A stretch of DNA of 64,000 bases from Frigoribacterium sp. Leaf415 (GCF_001424645.1 NZ_LMQR01000001.1:2740621-2804620); one strand, 5' to 3'. Positions 8,274 to 17,887 are shown, counted from the stretch's first letter. Numbers and translations are program-made. The notes: generated by a model not told the origin, from the sequence alone.

Positions 8274-9748
8274 TGAACAAAGAACTCCGACGCGTGAGCT
8301 ACGTGGTGCTCGCCATGTTCGTCGCGCTCTTCCTCTCGACGACCTACATCACGGCGTTCCAGGCCGACGCGCTGAACGCCGACGCCCGCAACTCGCGGGC
8401 GCTGCTCGCCAGCTACTCGGCCCAGCGCGGCCCCATCCTGGTCGGCGGCCAGGCGATCGCGCAGTCGACCCCCGTCGACGACCAGTACGAGTTCCAGCGC
8501 ACGTACTCCCAGCCCGACCTCTACGCGCCCGTCACCGGCTACTACACCCTGGGCCAGGGATCCCGAGGCATCGAGGACGCCATGAACCGGTACCTCACGG
8601 GCAACGCGAACTCGCAGTTCTTCGACCAGGTCAACTCGCTGCTCACGGGTCAGGACCCCGAGGGGGCCACCGTCAACCTCACCCTCGACCCCGCGGTCCA
8701 GCAGGCCGCGTACGACGCGCTCGGCTCGAACTCGGGCTCGGTCGTCGCGATGGATCCCACGACCGGCAAGATCCTCGCCATGGTCTCGAAGCCCAGCTAC
8801 GACCCCAACCCGCTGGCCAGCCACGATCGCCAGACCGTCACCGACGCCTACGACTCGCTGATCGCCGACCCCTCGGCCCCGCTGCAGAACCGGGCGATCC
8901 AGGGTGACCTCTACGCGCCGGGATCGACCTTCAAGCTGATCACGACAGCGGCGGCGCTCGAGAGCGGCGACTACACGCCCGACAGTGCGTTCCCCAACCC
9001 GTCGACGCTGACGCTGCCCGGCACCAGCACCAACATCAACAACGCCGAGGGCGGAAGCTGCGGCGGCGGTGAGACGGCCACGATCGCGACGGCCCTCCGC
9101 CTGTCCTGCAACATCCCCATGGCTCAGCTCGGCCAGGCCCTCGGGGCGAAGGCCCTGCAAGAGCAGGCCGAGAAGTTCGGCTTCGGCGACGACTCCATCG
9201 GCGTCCCCCAGGCCGTCACGCCGAGCCAGTTCCCCATCGAGGACTCCAAGGGTCAGGCCATCAACGACGCGACCCTCATGCTCCAGTCCTTCGGGCAGGG
9301 TTCCGACCGCGTGACGCCCCTGCAGATGGCGATGGTCTCGTCCGCCATCGCCAACGGCGGCACCGAGATGAACCCGACGTTGATCGAGAGCGTCCTGAAC
9401 CCCGACCTGAGCCCGGTCGAGGATTTCTCGCCCTCCGAGTACGGCAAGCCCATCAGCTCCCAGACTGCGGCCACGATGACCGACATGATGGTGCAGGACG
9501 TCGCGAACGGTGCGGCGAGCAATGCAAGAATTGACGGCGTCGACGTCGCCGGCAAGACAGGAACGGCCGAGAACGGCCCCGGCGAGCCGTACACCCTCTG
9601 GTTCACCGGGTTCGCGCCTGCCGCTGACCCCGAGGTCGCGGTCGCCGTCGTCGTCGAGAACGGCGGCGGACAGGGCCAGTCCGCATTCGGCAACAGTGTC
9701 GCGTCACCGATCGCGAAGAAAGTACTAGAGGCGGTGCTGAACAAATGA
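8273..9748 (+). CDS. pbpA: PbpA: class B penicillin-binding protein (transpeptidase)
   Basis: A 491-residue transpeptidase with an N-terminal membrane anchor (about residues 10-30). Active-site motifs: STFK (218-221, nucleophile Ser218), SCN (278-280) and KTG (428-430, in [10 protein letters not shown]). It crosslinks glycan strands produced by the RodA-type polymerase encoded just upstream. It overlaps the kinase gene pknA by ATGA, so the polymerase, crosslinking enzyme and regulatory kinase are probably co-translated. Confidence 0.95.
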   Translation: MNKELRRVSYVVLAMFVALFLSTTYITAFQADALNADARNSRALLASYSAQRGPILVGGQAIAQSTPVDDQYEFQRTYSQPDLYAPVTGYYTLGQGSRGIEDAMNRYLTGNANSQFFDQVNSLLTGQDPEGATVNLTLDPAVQQAAYDALGSNSGSVVAMDPTTGKILAMVSKPSYDPNPLASHDRQTVTDAYDSLIADPSAPLQNRAIQGDLYAPGSTFKLITTAAALESGDYTPDSAFPNPSTLTLPGTSTNINNAEGGSCGGGETATIATALRLSCNIPMAQLGQALGAKALQEQAEKFGFGDDSIGVPQAVTPSQFPIEDSKGQAINDATLMLQSFGQGSDRVTPLQMAMVSSAIANGGTEMNPTLIESVLNPDLSPVEDFSPSEYGKPISSQTAATMTDMMVQDVANGAASNARIDGVDVAGKTGTAENGPGEPYTLWFTGFAPAADPEVAVAVVVENGGGQGQSAFGNSVASPIAKKVLEAVLNK

Positions 9749-11526
9749 GACCATCCGGCGGAGTCACCTTCGGTGGGCGTTACCAGCTGTCGACCCGAGT
9801 CGCCATCGGCGGCATGGGCGAGGTCTGGGAAGCCACCGACCTCGTCATCGGCCGCACGGTCGCCATCAAGATCCTCAAGGACGAGTACCTGGGCGATCCG
9901 GGCTTCCTCGAGCGCTTCCGCGCCGAGGCCCGCCACGCGGCCCTCGTCAACCACGAGGGCATCGCGAACGTCTTCGACTACGGCGAGGAAGAGGGCAGCG
10001 CCTACCTGGTGATGGAGCTCGTCCCCGGCGAGGCCATGTCGACGGTCCTCGAGCGCGATCGGGTCCTGCCCACCGACAAGGTCCTCGACATCGTCGCGCA
10101 GACCGCGTCGGCGCTTCAGGCCGCCCACGCCGCCGGTCTCGTGCACCGCGACATCAAGCCCGGCAACCTGCTCGTCACCCCCGACGGCCGCGTGAAGATC
10201 ACCGACTTCGGCATCGCACGCATCGCCGACCAGGTGCCGCTGACGGCAACGGGTCAAGTCATGGGCACCGTTCAGTACTTGTCGCCCGAGCAGGCGAGCG
10301 GTCACCCGGCCTCCCCCAGCACCGACATCTACTCGCTCGGCATCGTCGCCTACGAGGCCCTGGCCGGTCGTCGACCGTTCACGGGCGAGTCCCAGGTCGC
10401 CATCGCCATGGCACAGATCAACGAGCAGCCGCCCGACCTCCCGTCGACGGTGTCCGAGCCCGTCCGCCGTCTCGTCCTGTCGTGCATCGCGAAGAAGCCG
10501 GGCGAGCGACCGGCGACGGCCTCGGCCCTCGCCCAGGCGGCTCGCGCCCTCCGCCGCGGCGACGTCGCCGCCGCGACCATCGCCGTGCCGGCCATCGGTG
10601 CGGCCGCCGCCACGCCCGCCGACGCGGCGACCCAGGCCTTCAGCGCCCAGGACGCCACGACGCAACTCTTCGATCCGATGGCCACCCGGGCACAGAGCGC
10701 CGCAGGTGGTGCGGCTGCGGGCTACGTGGCCGGCTCCGCCGACCCCGACGCCCTGCGCGACGGTGACGACGAGCCCGCCGACGAGAAGAAGCGCAGCCCT
10801 TGGTTCTGGCCGCTGATCGTCCTCGCCGTCCTGGCCGTCATCGCCCTCGTCGTCGGCATCGTCTTCGCGGTGGGCAACACCGACGACCCGGCGCCCGCGC
10901 CGACGACGTCGAGCTCCACGCCGTCACCGACCCGCACGACCCCGACACCCACCCCGACCCCGACGTCGGTGACGGTGTCCTCGGGTGACTACGTGGGGCT
11001 GACCGAGGCCGCGGCACGCGCAGCCCTCGAAGAGCTCGGTCTGCAGGTCGACTCGGCGGATGCCGGATCGAGTGCGCCGAGCCCCGACCAGGTCGGCACC
11101 GTCGCGAGCATCGATCCCACGGGTGCGCTCGAGAAGGGCTCCTCGGTGACGATCTACATCTACCGCGCAGCCCCGACCCCTGCCCAGCCCTCGACGCCCA
11201 CCGCGACGCCGGGTCAGATCGCCGCCGGCGAGACCGCCACCATCAACTGGCCCGCCTACACGGGGTGCCCGACCGGCTATGCGCTCACCGGCTACTCGTA
11301 CACGATCACCGGCGGCACCGACACCTCCGGTCAGTCGGCCGGCGGCCTCGGTGCGAACGCGACCTCCCTCACGGTGACGGCCTCGGCCGTCGGCAACCTC
11401 ACGGTCAGCTACGTGGCCAACTGCGGTCAGATCGCGTCCGAGCCGTCGCCGGGTGTCACCATCACGGTGACGGCGCCGCCCACGACGCCCGCTCCGAGCC
11501 CCTCGGACGGATCCGACACCGAGTAG
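9745..11526 (+). CDS. pknA: PknA-type membrane Ser/Thr protein kinase
   Basis: 593 residues. The N-terminal kinase domain shows [10 protein letters not shown], catalytic Lys42 (AIKILK), HRDIKPGN with Asp136, DFG at 154-156 and an activation loop ending [10 protein letters not shown]. An Ala-rich juxtamembrane linker (about 270-350) leads to one membrane helix around 352-375, a Thr/Pro-rich spacer, one PASTA-like domain (about 410-475) and a further roughly 90-residue beta-rich, fibronectin-like extracellular segment ending in Pro/Ser repeats. PknA of many actinobacteria lacks a PASTA domain, so this extracellular architecture is notable. It regulates growth and division with PknB; the assignment to PknA rests on order. 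Confidence 0.9.
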   Translation: MRPSGGVTFGGRYQLSTRVAIGGMGEVWEATDLVIGRTVAIKILKDEYLGDPGFLERFRAEARHAALVNHEGIANVFDYGEEEGSAYLVMELVPGEAMSTVLERDRVLPTDKVLDIVAQTASALQAAHAAGLVHRDIKPGNLLVTPDGRVKITDFGIARIADQVPLTATGQVMGTVQYLSPEQASGHPASPSTDIYSLGIVAYEALAGRRPFTGESQVAIAMAQINEQPPDLPSTVSEPVRRLVLSCIAKKPGERPATASALAQAARALRRGDVAAATIAVPAIGAAAATPADAATQAFSAQDATTQLFDPMATRAQSAAGGAAAGYVAGSADPDALRDGDDEPADEKKRSPWFWPLIVLAVLAVIALVVGIVFAVGNTDDPAPAPTTSSSTPSPTRTTPTPTPTPTSVTVSSGDYVGLTEAAARAALEELGLQVDSADAGSSAPSPDQVGTVASIDPTGALEKGSSVTIYIYRAAPTPAQPSTPTATPGQIAAGETATINWPAYTGCPTGYALTGYSYTITGGTDTSGQSAGGLGANATSLTVTASAVGNLTVSYVANCGQIASEPSPGVTITVTAPPTTPAPSPSDGSDTE

Positions 11527-11683
11527 GCCCCTCTCGTGACCCCGGCGGACGAGTCGGCCGGGGTCACGAAGCCCTGACAATCATCCCCGCGACCGATACG
11601 CGTACCCAGTCCGGGGGAGCCCGCCCCGGTACACTGGCTCCGACCGTGTCGCCAGACAGGGGTGGGTCGTTGGGAGAACAGGC

Positions 11684-13390
11684 GTGGCTGAAGGTGTGAG
11701 AGAGAGCATCCATCTCCTCGCCAACCGGTACCAGATCGGTGACCTGATCGGCCGCGGTGGCATGGCCGACGTCCACGTCGGCACCGATGCCCGGCTCGGT
11801 CGCAAGATCGCCGTGAAGCTGATGAAGCCCAGCCTCGCCACCGATCCGGCCTTCCGCTCGAGGTTCCGCCAAGAAGCCCAGGCCGCCGCTCGCATGGCGC
11901 ACCCGACCATCGTCCGGGTCTTCGACGCCGGCGAAGAGGTCGTCCGCGACAGCCGTGGGCTCGACGTGGTCGTCCCGTTCATCGTCATGGAGTACGTCGA
12001 GGGGCGCCTGCTCAAGGACATCGTCGCCGAGGGCCCGCTCGACCCCGACGAGGCCGTCCGGGTCACCGCGGGCGTGCTGACGGCCCTCGAGTACTCGCAC
12101 CGGGCGGGCGTGGTCCACCGCGACATCAAGCCCGGCAACGTCATGCTGACCAACTCCGGTCAGGTCAAGGTGATGGACTTCGGCATCGCCCGGGCCATCA
12201 GCGACTCCGCGGCCACCGTCGCGCAGACCACGGCCATCCTCGGCACCGCCCAGTACTTCAGCCCCGAGCAGGCGCGCGGTGAGACCGTGGACGCCCGCAC
12301 CGACCTCTACTCGACCGGCGTCATGCTCTTCGAGTTGCTCACGGGCAAGCCGCCCTTCACCGGCGACAGCGCCGTGGCGGTCGCCTACCGTCACGTCAGC
12401 GAGCCTCCCGTCCCGCCGAGCACCGTCGAGCGCGGCGTCAGTCCGGCGCTCGACGCCGTCGTCCTGCACGCGCTCACCAAAGACCGCTTCGACCGCTTCC
12501 AGAGCGCCGCCGAGTTCCGTGACGACCTCGAGGCCGCCGGTGCCGGTCGCGCGCCGGCCCGACGACCGCATGCCGTCGACGCCGGCTCCACGCTCTTCGG
12601 CGTCAACCCGCACTCGAGCGCCGGCAGCGAGGCCGCGTTGAAAGAGCTGCAGTCCGACGACACGGGACGACCTCAACGAACCCAGACCCGGCCACCCGTG
12701 GCCTGGATCTGGGCAGGCATCGTGCTCGTGGCCGTCGTCATCGTCGCCGTCGTCTTCTGGGTGGTCAACCTCACCCCTCCCACGGTCGACAACGCCCAGT
12801 CGTCCCGCATCCCCGACCTCGTCGGGGTCAGCTTCGAGACCGGGACCGCCCGCCTCGACGAACTGGGGTTGACGGTCGTCCGTGCCGACGCCAGCAGCCC
12901 GACCATCGATGCCGGCGACATCGTCTCGACGGATCCCCTGCCCGGCACGTCCGTCCCGAAAGAGTTCGCGGTCACGGTGACCGTCTCGTCCGGGCCGCAA
13001 CTCGTCGCGATGCCCGCGGTCACCGGGCAGACAGTCGACGCCGCGTGGCAGGCCGTCACCGATGCCGGTCTCGAACGGGGTCAGCAGAGCACCGATTACT
13101 CGCCCACGGTGCCCGAGGGGTCCGTCCTCTCGTCCGATCCGGCAGCGGCCTCGCAGGTCGCCCTCGGCTCGGATGTCGACCTCGTGGTGTCCAACGGCCT
13201 CGTGCAGCTTCCCGACGTCACCCGGCAGCCCTCCGAAGAGGCCATCACGACCCTCCGTGACCAGCTGGGTCTGACGGTCACCCCGCAGTCCGACCCCGGT
13301 TGCACCGGTGAGACCGTGTCGGGCATGAGCGTTCCGCCCGGCGACGTGGCTCAGGGCTCGGCCGTCACCCTGCGCATCTGCACCGGCTGA
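11684..13390 (+). CDS. pknB: PknB-type PASTA Ser/Thr protein kinase
   Basis: 568 residues from GTG 11684, with GGGAGA seven bases upstream. Kinase motifs: IGRGGMADV, Lys45, HRDIKPGN with Asp147, DFG 165-167, GTAQYFSPEQARGE. One transmembrane helix (about 345-366) is followed by three PASTA repeats (starting near SSRIPDLVG, LVAMPAVTG and LVQLPDVTR) that bind muropeptides or lipid II in this family. It is the last gene of the cluster, separated from pknA by a 157-bp gap that has a TACACT-like -10 element near 11632, so it may have its own promoter. A convergent gene follows. Confidence 0.94.
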   Translation: MAEGVRESIHLLANRYQIGDLIGRGGMADVHVGTDARLGRKIAVKLMKPSLATDPAFRSRFRQEAQAAARMAHPTIVRVFDAGEEVVRDSRGLDVVVPFIVMEYVEGRLLKDIVAEGPLDPDEAVRVTAGVLTALEYSHRAGVVHRDIKPGNVMLTNSGQVKVMDFGIARAISDSAATVAQTTAILGTAQYFSPEQARGETVDARTDLYSTGVMLFELLTGKPPFTGDSAVAVAYRHVSEPPVPPSTVERGVSPALDAVVLHALTKDRFDRFQSAAEFRDDLEAAGAGRAPARRPHAVDAGSTLFGVNPHSSAGSEAALKELQSDDTGRPQRTQTRPPVAWIWAGIVLVAVVIVAVVFWVVNLTPPTVDNAQSSRIPDLVGVSFETGTARLDELGLTVVRADASSPTIDAGDIVSTDPLPGTSVPKEFAVTVTVSSGPQLVAMPAVTGQTVDAAWQAVTDAGLERGQQSTDYSPTVPEGSVLSSDPAAASQVALGSDVDLVVSNGLVQLPDVTRQPSEEAITTLRDQLGLTVTPQSDPGCTGETVSGMSVPPGDVAQGSAVTLRICTG

Positions 13391-13486
13391 TCCCCTCGGG
13401 AGTCAGAACTCGTCCCTGAGGGTTCGACGCCCCGAGTTCGACTCCGCGAGTTCGGTTCCGACTGTTCGACGCCGAGAGCGCGACGT

Positions 13487-14125
13487 TCAGCCCAGGTCGA
13501 CGAGCGGGTCGAGCCCTCGGGCCGTCACGGCCGCCTCCGGCAGGCCGGCGACCGACAGCCAGTTGCCGATCATCTGGTAACCGCCCTGCGTCAGCACCGA
13601 CTCGGGGTGGAACTGCACGCCGTACACGGGCGAGGAGCGGTGGCGTAGGCCCATGATGACGCCACCCGTGGTGCGTGAGGTCACCTCGAGCGTCTCGGGC
13701 ACCGTCTCGTCCACGACGGCGAGCGAGTGGTACCGCGTCGCGGTGAACGGCTGAGGGACCCCGTCGTAGAACGCGCTGTCGTCGTGCTCGACCTTCGACG
13801 TCTTGCCGTGCATCAGTTCGTCGGCGTGGGTGACCGTGGCCCCCAGGGCCTCGGCGATGGCCTGGTGCCCGAGGCAGACGCCCAGCAGCGGCTTGTCGGC
13901 GGCCAGGGCGGCGTGCACGACGTCGATCGAGACGCCGGCGGCCGAGGGCGTCCCCGGGCCGGGCGACAGCAGCACGGCGTCGTACTCGGCGATGCGGTCG
14001 GCCGTGTCGGCCGCCTCGAAGGCGTCGTTGCGCACGACGTCCGTCTCGGCGCCCAACTGCTGGAGGTAACCGTTCAGCGTGTAGACGAAGCTGTCGTAGT
14101 TGTCGAGGACCAGGATACGCGTCAT
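13487..14125 (-). CDS. pabA: Anthranilate/aminodeoxychorismate synthase glutamine amidotransferase component
   Basis: A 212-residue class I glutamine amidotransferase: nucleophile Cys84 in GVCLGHQ, His173 and Glu175 in QFHPES. It supplies ammonia to anthranilate synthase or aminodeoxychorismate synthase. No chorismate-binding partner is nearby, so pabA versus trpG cannot be settled; this genomic site next to pknB is where actinobacteria usually carry the stand-alone trpG/pabA gene. ATG 14125 gives the conserved start MTRILVLDNYDSF. The small membrane gene upstream overlaps it by 4 bp. Confidence 0.9.
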   Translation of the reverse strand: MTRILVLDNYDSFVYTLNGYLQQLGAETDVVRNDAFEAADTADRIAEYDAVLLSPGPGTPSAAGVSIDVVHAALAADKPLLGVCLGHQAIAEALGATVTHADELMHGKTSKVEHDDSAFYDGVPQPFTATRYHSLAVVDETVPETLEVTSRTTGGVIMGLRHRSSPVYGVQFHPESVLTQGGYQMIGNWLSVAGLPEAAVTARGLDPLVDLG

Positions 14126-14283
14126 GGTTGCTCCACGGTGACGTCGGGGGTGGGCAGGAGTTCGTTGACGTAGGGGAAGACCCACTCGACGAGGGCGAAC
14201 AGCACGGCGGCGATCAGGACGAGCACGAGCACGAGCCTCACCCACCAGGGGCCGGGCAGGATGCGCCAGAGGGCGGAGTACAC
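14122..14283 (-). CDS. Small single-pass membrane protein
   Basis: A 53-residue protein starting at GTG 14283, three bases after the sortase stop, with GGAGG inside the sortase 3' end as ribosome-binding site. It has one strong transmembrane helix (WWVRLVLVLVLIAAVLFALV) followed by a short acidic tail. Tight coupling to the sortase upstream and pabA downstream supports it being real. No family is recognised; a similarly sized membrane protein accompanies class E sortases in related genomes, but that is recollection and not shown here. Confidence 0.6.
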   Translation of the reverse strand: MYSALWRILPGPWWVRLVLVLVLIAAVLFALVEWVFPYVNELLPTPDVTVEQP

Positions 14284-14285
14284 GG

Positions 14286-15062
14286 TCAGCCTCCGATTCC
14301 GGCAGCGGCGAGCTCGGCGGGTGCCCCGGCCGACAACGGCTGCCACGAGTCGAACACACCGTAGGCGACGATGCGTTCCTGGGCGGTGAACATCGGGTTG
14401 CAGCTCGTCAGGGTGATCAGGCGGTCACCCGAGGTCGCCGACACGTCGGGGGCGTCGGGCACCTGCTGCAGCACGGAGACCTGCGTGGCCTGGACGTACT
14501 GCAGGTTGCGGAACGAGTAGGTGAACCAGCCGTCCTGCGTCTGGACGTACATCTTGTCGCCCTCTTGCAGGTCGGCGATCTTGTTGAAGGGCGCCCCGTA
14601 GGTGGTCCGGTGGGCGGCGATGCCGAAGTTGCCGACCTGGCCGGGCATCTGGGTCTCGTCGTAGTGACCGATGCCGATCTTGTTGAGGGTGCGCACGGTG
14701 CTCGTGCCCCCGGCGATCGGGACCGCGTAGTCGGCGCCGAACCGCGGGACGTAGAAGTTGGCGAACGTCTCGGCCTCTCCCGGCGCCGCCCCCACGGGCG
14801 GTTCGCCGTACGAGCCGTCGCTCGACGGCTCGGGGGCCGGCGTCGCCGCCTGGTCGAACTGTTCGCTCAGACGTGCCGCGTCGCCCTTGTAGGCGTCGGC
14901 GACGACGAGGTCGTTGAACCACTGCTGCCACCCGATGAAGAGCAGCACCAGCACACCGGCGGTGATGAGCAGTTCTCCGAGGACGCTGACGAAGGAGGCG
15001 CGTGATCGAGGCCGACGCGTCGTGCGTCTCGCGATCAGGGCCTCGCCCCCGTGGTCCGTCAT
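14286..15062 (-). CDS. srtE: Class E sortase
   Basis: A 258-residue membrane-anchored transpeptidase that attaches LAxTG-type proteins to the cell wall. It has a basic N-terminus, one membrane helix (about 27-46), a variable linker, and the catalytic triad His151 (AAHRTT), Cys221 (TLTSCNP, the class E form of TLTxC) and Arg230. It is first in a compact minus-strand run with the small membrane protein and pabA, divergent from crgA. Confidence 0.92.
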   Translation of the reverse strand: MTDHGGEALIARRTTRRPRSRASFVSVLGELLITAGVLVLLFIGWQQWFNDLVVADAYKGDAARLSEQFDQAATPAPEPSSDGSYGEPPVGAAPGEAETFANFYVPRFGADYAVPIAGGTSTVRTLNKIGIGHYDETQMPGQVGNFGIAAHRTTYGAPFNKIADLQEGDKMYVQTQDGWFTYSFRNLQYVQATQVSVLQQVPDAPDVSATSGDRLITLTSCNPMFTAQERIVAYGVFDSWQPLSAGAPAELAAAGIGG

Positions 15063-15214
15063 GACTCGATTCTAGGCGGGCTTCCGTGCCTCCGAGGCGG
15101 CGGGGACCGGCGGTGGACAACGTGTGGAGAGCATGTGGAGAACGCGGTCGTTCCCGTGGACGGGCATGACGGCCTTCCCAGGACCGAAAAGGGCCTCACG
15201 GTACACTGTGCGCC

Positions 15215-15448
15215 ATGGCCAAAGACACGAACCGCAGCACGAAGCCCGCCCGCACCGCAGAGGACGCACCGAACCCCGTGTGGTTCAAGCCGGTCATGTT
15301 CGGCTTCATGCTCGTCGGTCTCGCCTGGATCGTGGTCTTCTACGTCAGCCAGAGCACCCTGCCTGTGGCGTCGCTCGGCTCGTGGAACATCTTGGTCGGC
15401 TTCGGCATCATGTTCATCGGCTTCCTGATGACCACCCGGTGGCGCTAG
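15215..15448 (+). CDS. crgA: Cell division protein CrgA
   Basis: A 77-residue protein with two transmembrane helices (about 25-45 and 55-72) around a short loop, and the family segment NPVWFKPVMFGFML. CrgA coordinates peptidoglycan synthesis at the septum with FtsZ, FtsI and PBPs in actinobacteria. A TACACT -10-like element lies 8 bases before the ATG. Its location between sortase/pabA and rhomboid/cyclophilin is the usual one near oriC. Confidence 0.95.
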   Translation: MAKDTNRSTKPARTAEDAPNPVWFKPVMFGFMLVGLAWIVVFYVSQSTLPVASLGSWNILVGFGIMFIGFLMTTRWR

Positions 15449-15499
15449 AACGCACCTTCGAACTTACACGCCTGTAACTATCCCCATTGTGGGAAACCC

Positions 15500-15523
15500 T
15501 GTGGATAACTTTCCTGTGGATAA
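15500..15523. promoter_or_regulatory. Pair of consensus DnaA boxes downstream of crgA
   Basis: Two perfect TGTGGATAA sequences (TTATCCACA on the minus strand), at 15500-15508 and 15515-15523, 15 bp apart in the same orientation. They lie in the 160-bp gap between convergent crgA and rhomboid genes, about 12 kb from oriC. Confidence 0.7.
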
Positions 15524-15557
15524 CTCGGGCGGTTGAGATCGCGTCGGCCGACGAGAA

Positions 15558-15586
15558 GAGGCGGCTCCCCGATGGGGAGCCGCCTC
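15558..15586. terminator. Bidirectional terminator between crgA and the rhomboid gene
   Basis: Perfect 13-bp stem GAGGCGGCTCCCC / GGGGAGCCGCCTC with a GAT loop, extended outward by ACGAGA/TCTCGT; it sits between two convergent genes. Confidence 0.85.
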
Positions 15587-15609
15587 TCGTCGTTCGTGGG
15601 CCGGTTGTG

Positions 15610-16458
15610 TCAGAACAGGCCTGCGAGTTGAGCTGATCTGGCCAGGAGCGCCGCGACCACGATCACGCCGATCGCGACGAGCACGGCGGTCTGCAGGGCG
15701 TGCTTCGAGCGGTGACGGGTCTTCGAGAACAGGAACGCGACGGCCCCGCCCACGACGATGCCCCCGAGGTGGGCTTGCCAGGCGATGCCGGGCACGATGA
15801 AACCGATCGCGAGGTTGATGCCCACGAGCACCAGGAGCTGGATGCTGCGGCCGCCGAGGCTGCGAGCGATGACGAAGAACGCCGCCATCAGACCGAAGAT
15901 CGCCCCGGAGGCGCCGACCACGAAACTGCCCGGTGCCAGCAGGGCGACCGCAGCCGACCCGCCGATGCCCGAGAGGAGGTAGAGGGCGGCGAACCGACCT
16001 CGTCCCAACTGTCGTTCGAGCTCTGCCCCGAAGATGTACAGCGAGTACATGTTGAAGAGGATGTGCAAGATGCTGCCGTGGACGAACATCGTCGTCACGG
16101 CGCGCCACGGCTGCACGATCTCGAGCGGTGGGTAGAAGGCCAGGGCCCGTGTGACCACGCCGTTGCCCGTCCCCGTCACGAGCTGCAACAGGAAGACAGC
16201 GACGGTCACGGCGATGATGCCGTAGGTCACGACGGGGGCCCCACGCCGGGAGGCGCTACGGACGCGGCCGACCACCTGCGGTTGGAGGCGCGGTGCGTTG
16301 CCCCGCGCCTCCTTCACGCACTCAGGGCAGTGCACGCCCACCGCGGCGGGCGTCTGGCACTCGCCGCAGATGGTGCGACCGCACCGCTGGCAGAGCACGA
16401 AGCTCTGCCGATCGGGGTGCCGGTAGCAGTAGTTCGACCGATCGTGCGGATCGGTCAC
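15610..16458 (-). CDS. Rhomboid intramembrane serine protease with N-terminal zinc finger
   Basis: 282 residues. The first about 50 carry a B-box-like Cys/His cluster (CYRHPDR, CQRCGRTICGEC, CPEC). Six or more membrane helices follow, with the catalytic Ser184 in GASGAIFG and His230 in WQAHLGG, plus the HxxxN pair His132/Asn136. It cleaves substrates within the membrane; substrates are unknown. GTG 16458 directly follows the cyclophilin stop, so the two are co-transcribed. Its coding sequence contains a close inverted pair of the GGAGGCGCG repeat (16284 and 16304). Confidence 0.93.
   Translation of the reverse strand: MTDPHDRSNYCYRHPDRQSFVLCQRCGRTICGECQTPAAVGVHCPECVKEARGNAPRLQPQVVGRVRSASRRGAPVVTYGIIAVTVAVFLLQLVTGTGNGVVTRALAFYPPLEIVQPWRAVTTMFVHGSILHILFNMYSLYIFGAELERQLGRGRFAALYLLSGIGGSAAVALLAPGSFVVGASGAIFGLMAAFFVIARSLGGRSIQLLVLVGINLAIGFIVPGIAWQAHLGGIVVGGAVAFLFSKTRHRSKHALQTAVLVAIGVIVVAALLARSAQLAGLF
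16284..16312. repeat. Inverted pair of the GGAGGCGCG motif inside the rhomboid gene
   Basis: GGAGGCGCGG at 16284 and its complement CCGCGCCTCC at 16303-16312, separated by 9 bases, could form a 10-bp hairpin in the coding sequence. One of several inverted pairs of this dispersed motif. Confidence 0.8.
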
Positions 16459-16998
16459 CTAGACCTCGTCGATGGTGACGCTCTCGAGCACCACGTCCTC
16501 GAGCGGCTTGTCGCGCGCGTCGGTCTTGACGGCCTCGATCGCGTCGACGACCTTCTTGGACTCGTCGTCGGCGACCTCGCCGAAGATGGTGTGCTTGCCC
16601 TGCAGCCACGGGGTCGGGACCGTCGTGATGAAGAACTGCGAACCGTTGGTTCCCTTGCCGCCACGCGTGCCGGCGTTGGCCATCGCGAAGATGTAGGGGG
16701 CGTTGAAGTTCAGCTCGGGGTGGATCTCGTCGTCGAACTGGTAGCCGGGACCGCCGACGCCCTGGCCGAGCGGGTCGCCGCCCTGCAGCATGAAGTCCTT
16801 GATGATGCGGTGGAAGACGACGCCGTCGTAGAGCTTGTCGGTGCTGACCTTGCCGGTGGCCGGGTGGGTCCACTCTTTGGTGCCGGTGGCGAGGCCGACG
16901 AAGTTGGCGACGGTCTTCGGGGCGTGGTCGCCGAAGAGGTTCACCTTGATGGTGCCGAGGTTGGTGGTGAGGGTGGCGACAGCGGTGTGCGTTGACAT
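16459..16998 (-). CDS. ppiA: Cyclophilin-type peptidyl-prolyl cis-trans isomerase
   Basis: A 179-residue cytoplasmic isomerase without a signal peptide. Family signatures: FHRIIKDFMLQGGDP (catalytic Arg), GTNGSQFFIT, and the tryptophan of TPWLQGKHTIFGEV that lines the cyclosporin-binding pocket. It assists folding at X-Pro bonds. The rhomboid gene begins at the base after its stop. Confidence 0.95.
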   Translation of the reverse strand: MSTHTAVATLTTNLGTIKVNLFGDHAPKTVANFVGLATGTKEWTHPATGKVSTDKLYDGVVFHRIIKDFMLQGGDPLGQGVGGPGYQFDDEIHPELNFNAPYIFAMANAGTRGGKGTNGSQFFITTVPTPWLQGKHTIFGEVADDESKKVVDAIEAVKTDARDKPLEDVVLESVTIDEV

Positions 16999-17135
16999 GT
17001 CGTCATTCTTCCACAGCCACCTCGGCGCACCAGCGACTCCCCAGGCACCGTTCCGTGACCTGTCAGGAACCTCCGTGCCACACTGGGACGGGCCAGCAAC
17101 TCTGGCTCCACTGCCTACTCGTTGGAGGAACGTTC

Positions 17136-17672
17136 ATGGCCCTGTCACGCAAGCAGAAGAAAGAACTCAAGAAGTTCAAGAAGCACGCTGCGGCGGTGTG
17201 GGGTGAGCAGCGCGGCGTGATCGACCACGCCGGCAAGGTCATCGGCGGCTACCGCGACGACGCCGTCAAGATCGCGAACAAGAAGGTCGTCCCCCAGATC
17301 AAGCACGCCGTGGACTCGAACGTCCGCCCCGTGGTCTCGCAGGGCCTCTCGACCGGGTCGCACTACGCGTCGGTCGCTCAGGACCGCCTGAAGCACGACG
17401 TGTACCCCGCGTTCTCGTCGGCTCTCGGCAACCTCGACCTCGCGAACGACCCGAAGGTCAAGAAGGCCGTGAAGAACGCCAAGAAGCAGGGCAAGAAGGC
17501 CGCGGCGAAGTACGTGCCGCGCCAGCAGAAGTCGGGCCCCGGCGTCGGCGGCGTCTTGCTGATCGGCGTGGGCGTCGTCGCTCTCGGTGCCCTGGTGTTC
17601 GCGGCCGTGCAGACGCTGCGTGCCGACGACGAGCTCTGGGTCGCCGACGACGACGCCGACACCAAGGCCTAG
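17136..17672 (+). CDS. Conserved basic protein with one C-terminal membrane helix
   Basis: A 178-residue protein, no named family recognised. ATG 17136 was chosen because TTGGAGGA lies 7 bases upstream. It is Lys-rich (RKQKKELKKFKK at the start; KKAVKNAKKQGKKAAAKYV at 110-128), amphipathic through the middle, and ends with one membrane helix (about 138-158) and an acidic tail ELWVADDDAD. The pattern suggests a tail-anchored, possibly DNA- or envelope-associated protein. A strong terminator follows. Confidence 0.75.
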   Translation: MALSRKQKKELKKFKKHAAAVWGEQRGVIDHAGKVIGGYRDDAVKIANKKVVPQIKHAVDSNVRPVVSQGLSTGSHYASVAQDRLKHDVYPAFSSALGNLDLANDPKVKKAVKNAKKQGKKAAAKYVPRQQKSGPGVGGVLLIGVGVVALGALVFAAVQTLRADDELWVADDDADTKA

Positions 17673-17689
17673 TCCCCCGCACCCCCACG

Positions 17690-17720
17690 AAGGGCCCGCC
17701 TCCCCCGGAGGCGGGCCCTT
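17690..17720 (+). terminator. Terminator after the basic membrane protein gene
   Basis: Stem AAGGGCCCGCCTCC / GGAGGCGGGCCCTT with a short CCC loop, 18 bases after the stop codon. Confidence 0.85.
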
Positions 17721-17797
17721 CGTCGTCCCTGCCCCCACGACTGCAACAGCCGACGATGGCCCCGGCCCAGACACTACCTTCTGCCCAACGTTGCACG

Positions 17798-17887
17798 CAC
17801 GTCGGCGAAGCCGACACGGGCCCGACGGGCTCCGGCCTGATCCCGCCGTACATCGCACGCCACGTCGGCGAAGCCGACACGGGCCCG
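17798..17887. repeat. Two identical 27-bp repeats, each with an internal hairpin
   Basis: A 27-bp unit starting CACGTCGGCGAAGCCGACAC occurs at 17798-17824 and 17861-17887, 63 bp apart. Each holds GTCGGC-GAA-GCCGAC, a 6-bp stem with a three-base loop. They lie in the 290-bp gene-free stretch between the basic membrane protein gene and tRNA-Ala. No coding sequence is seen there. Confidence 0.85.
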
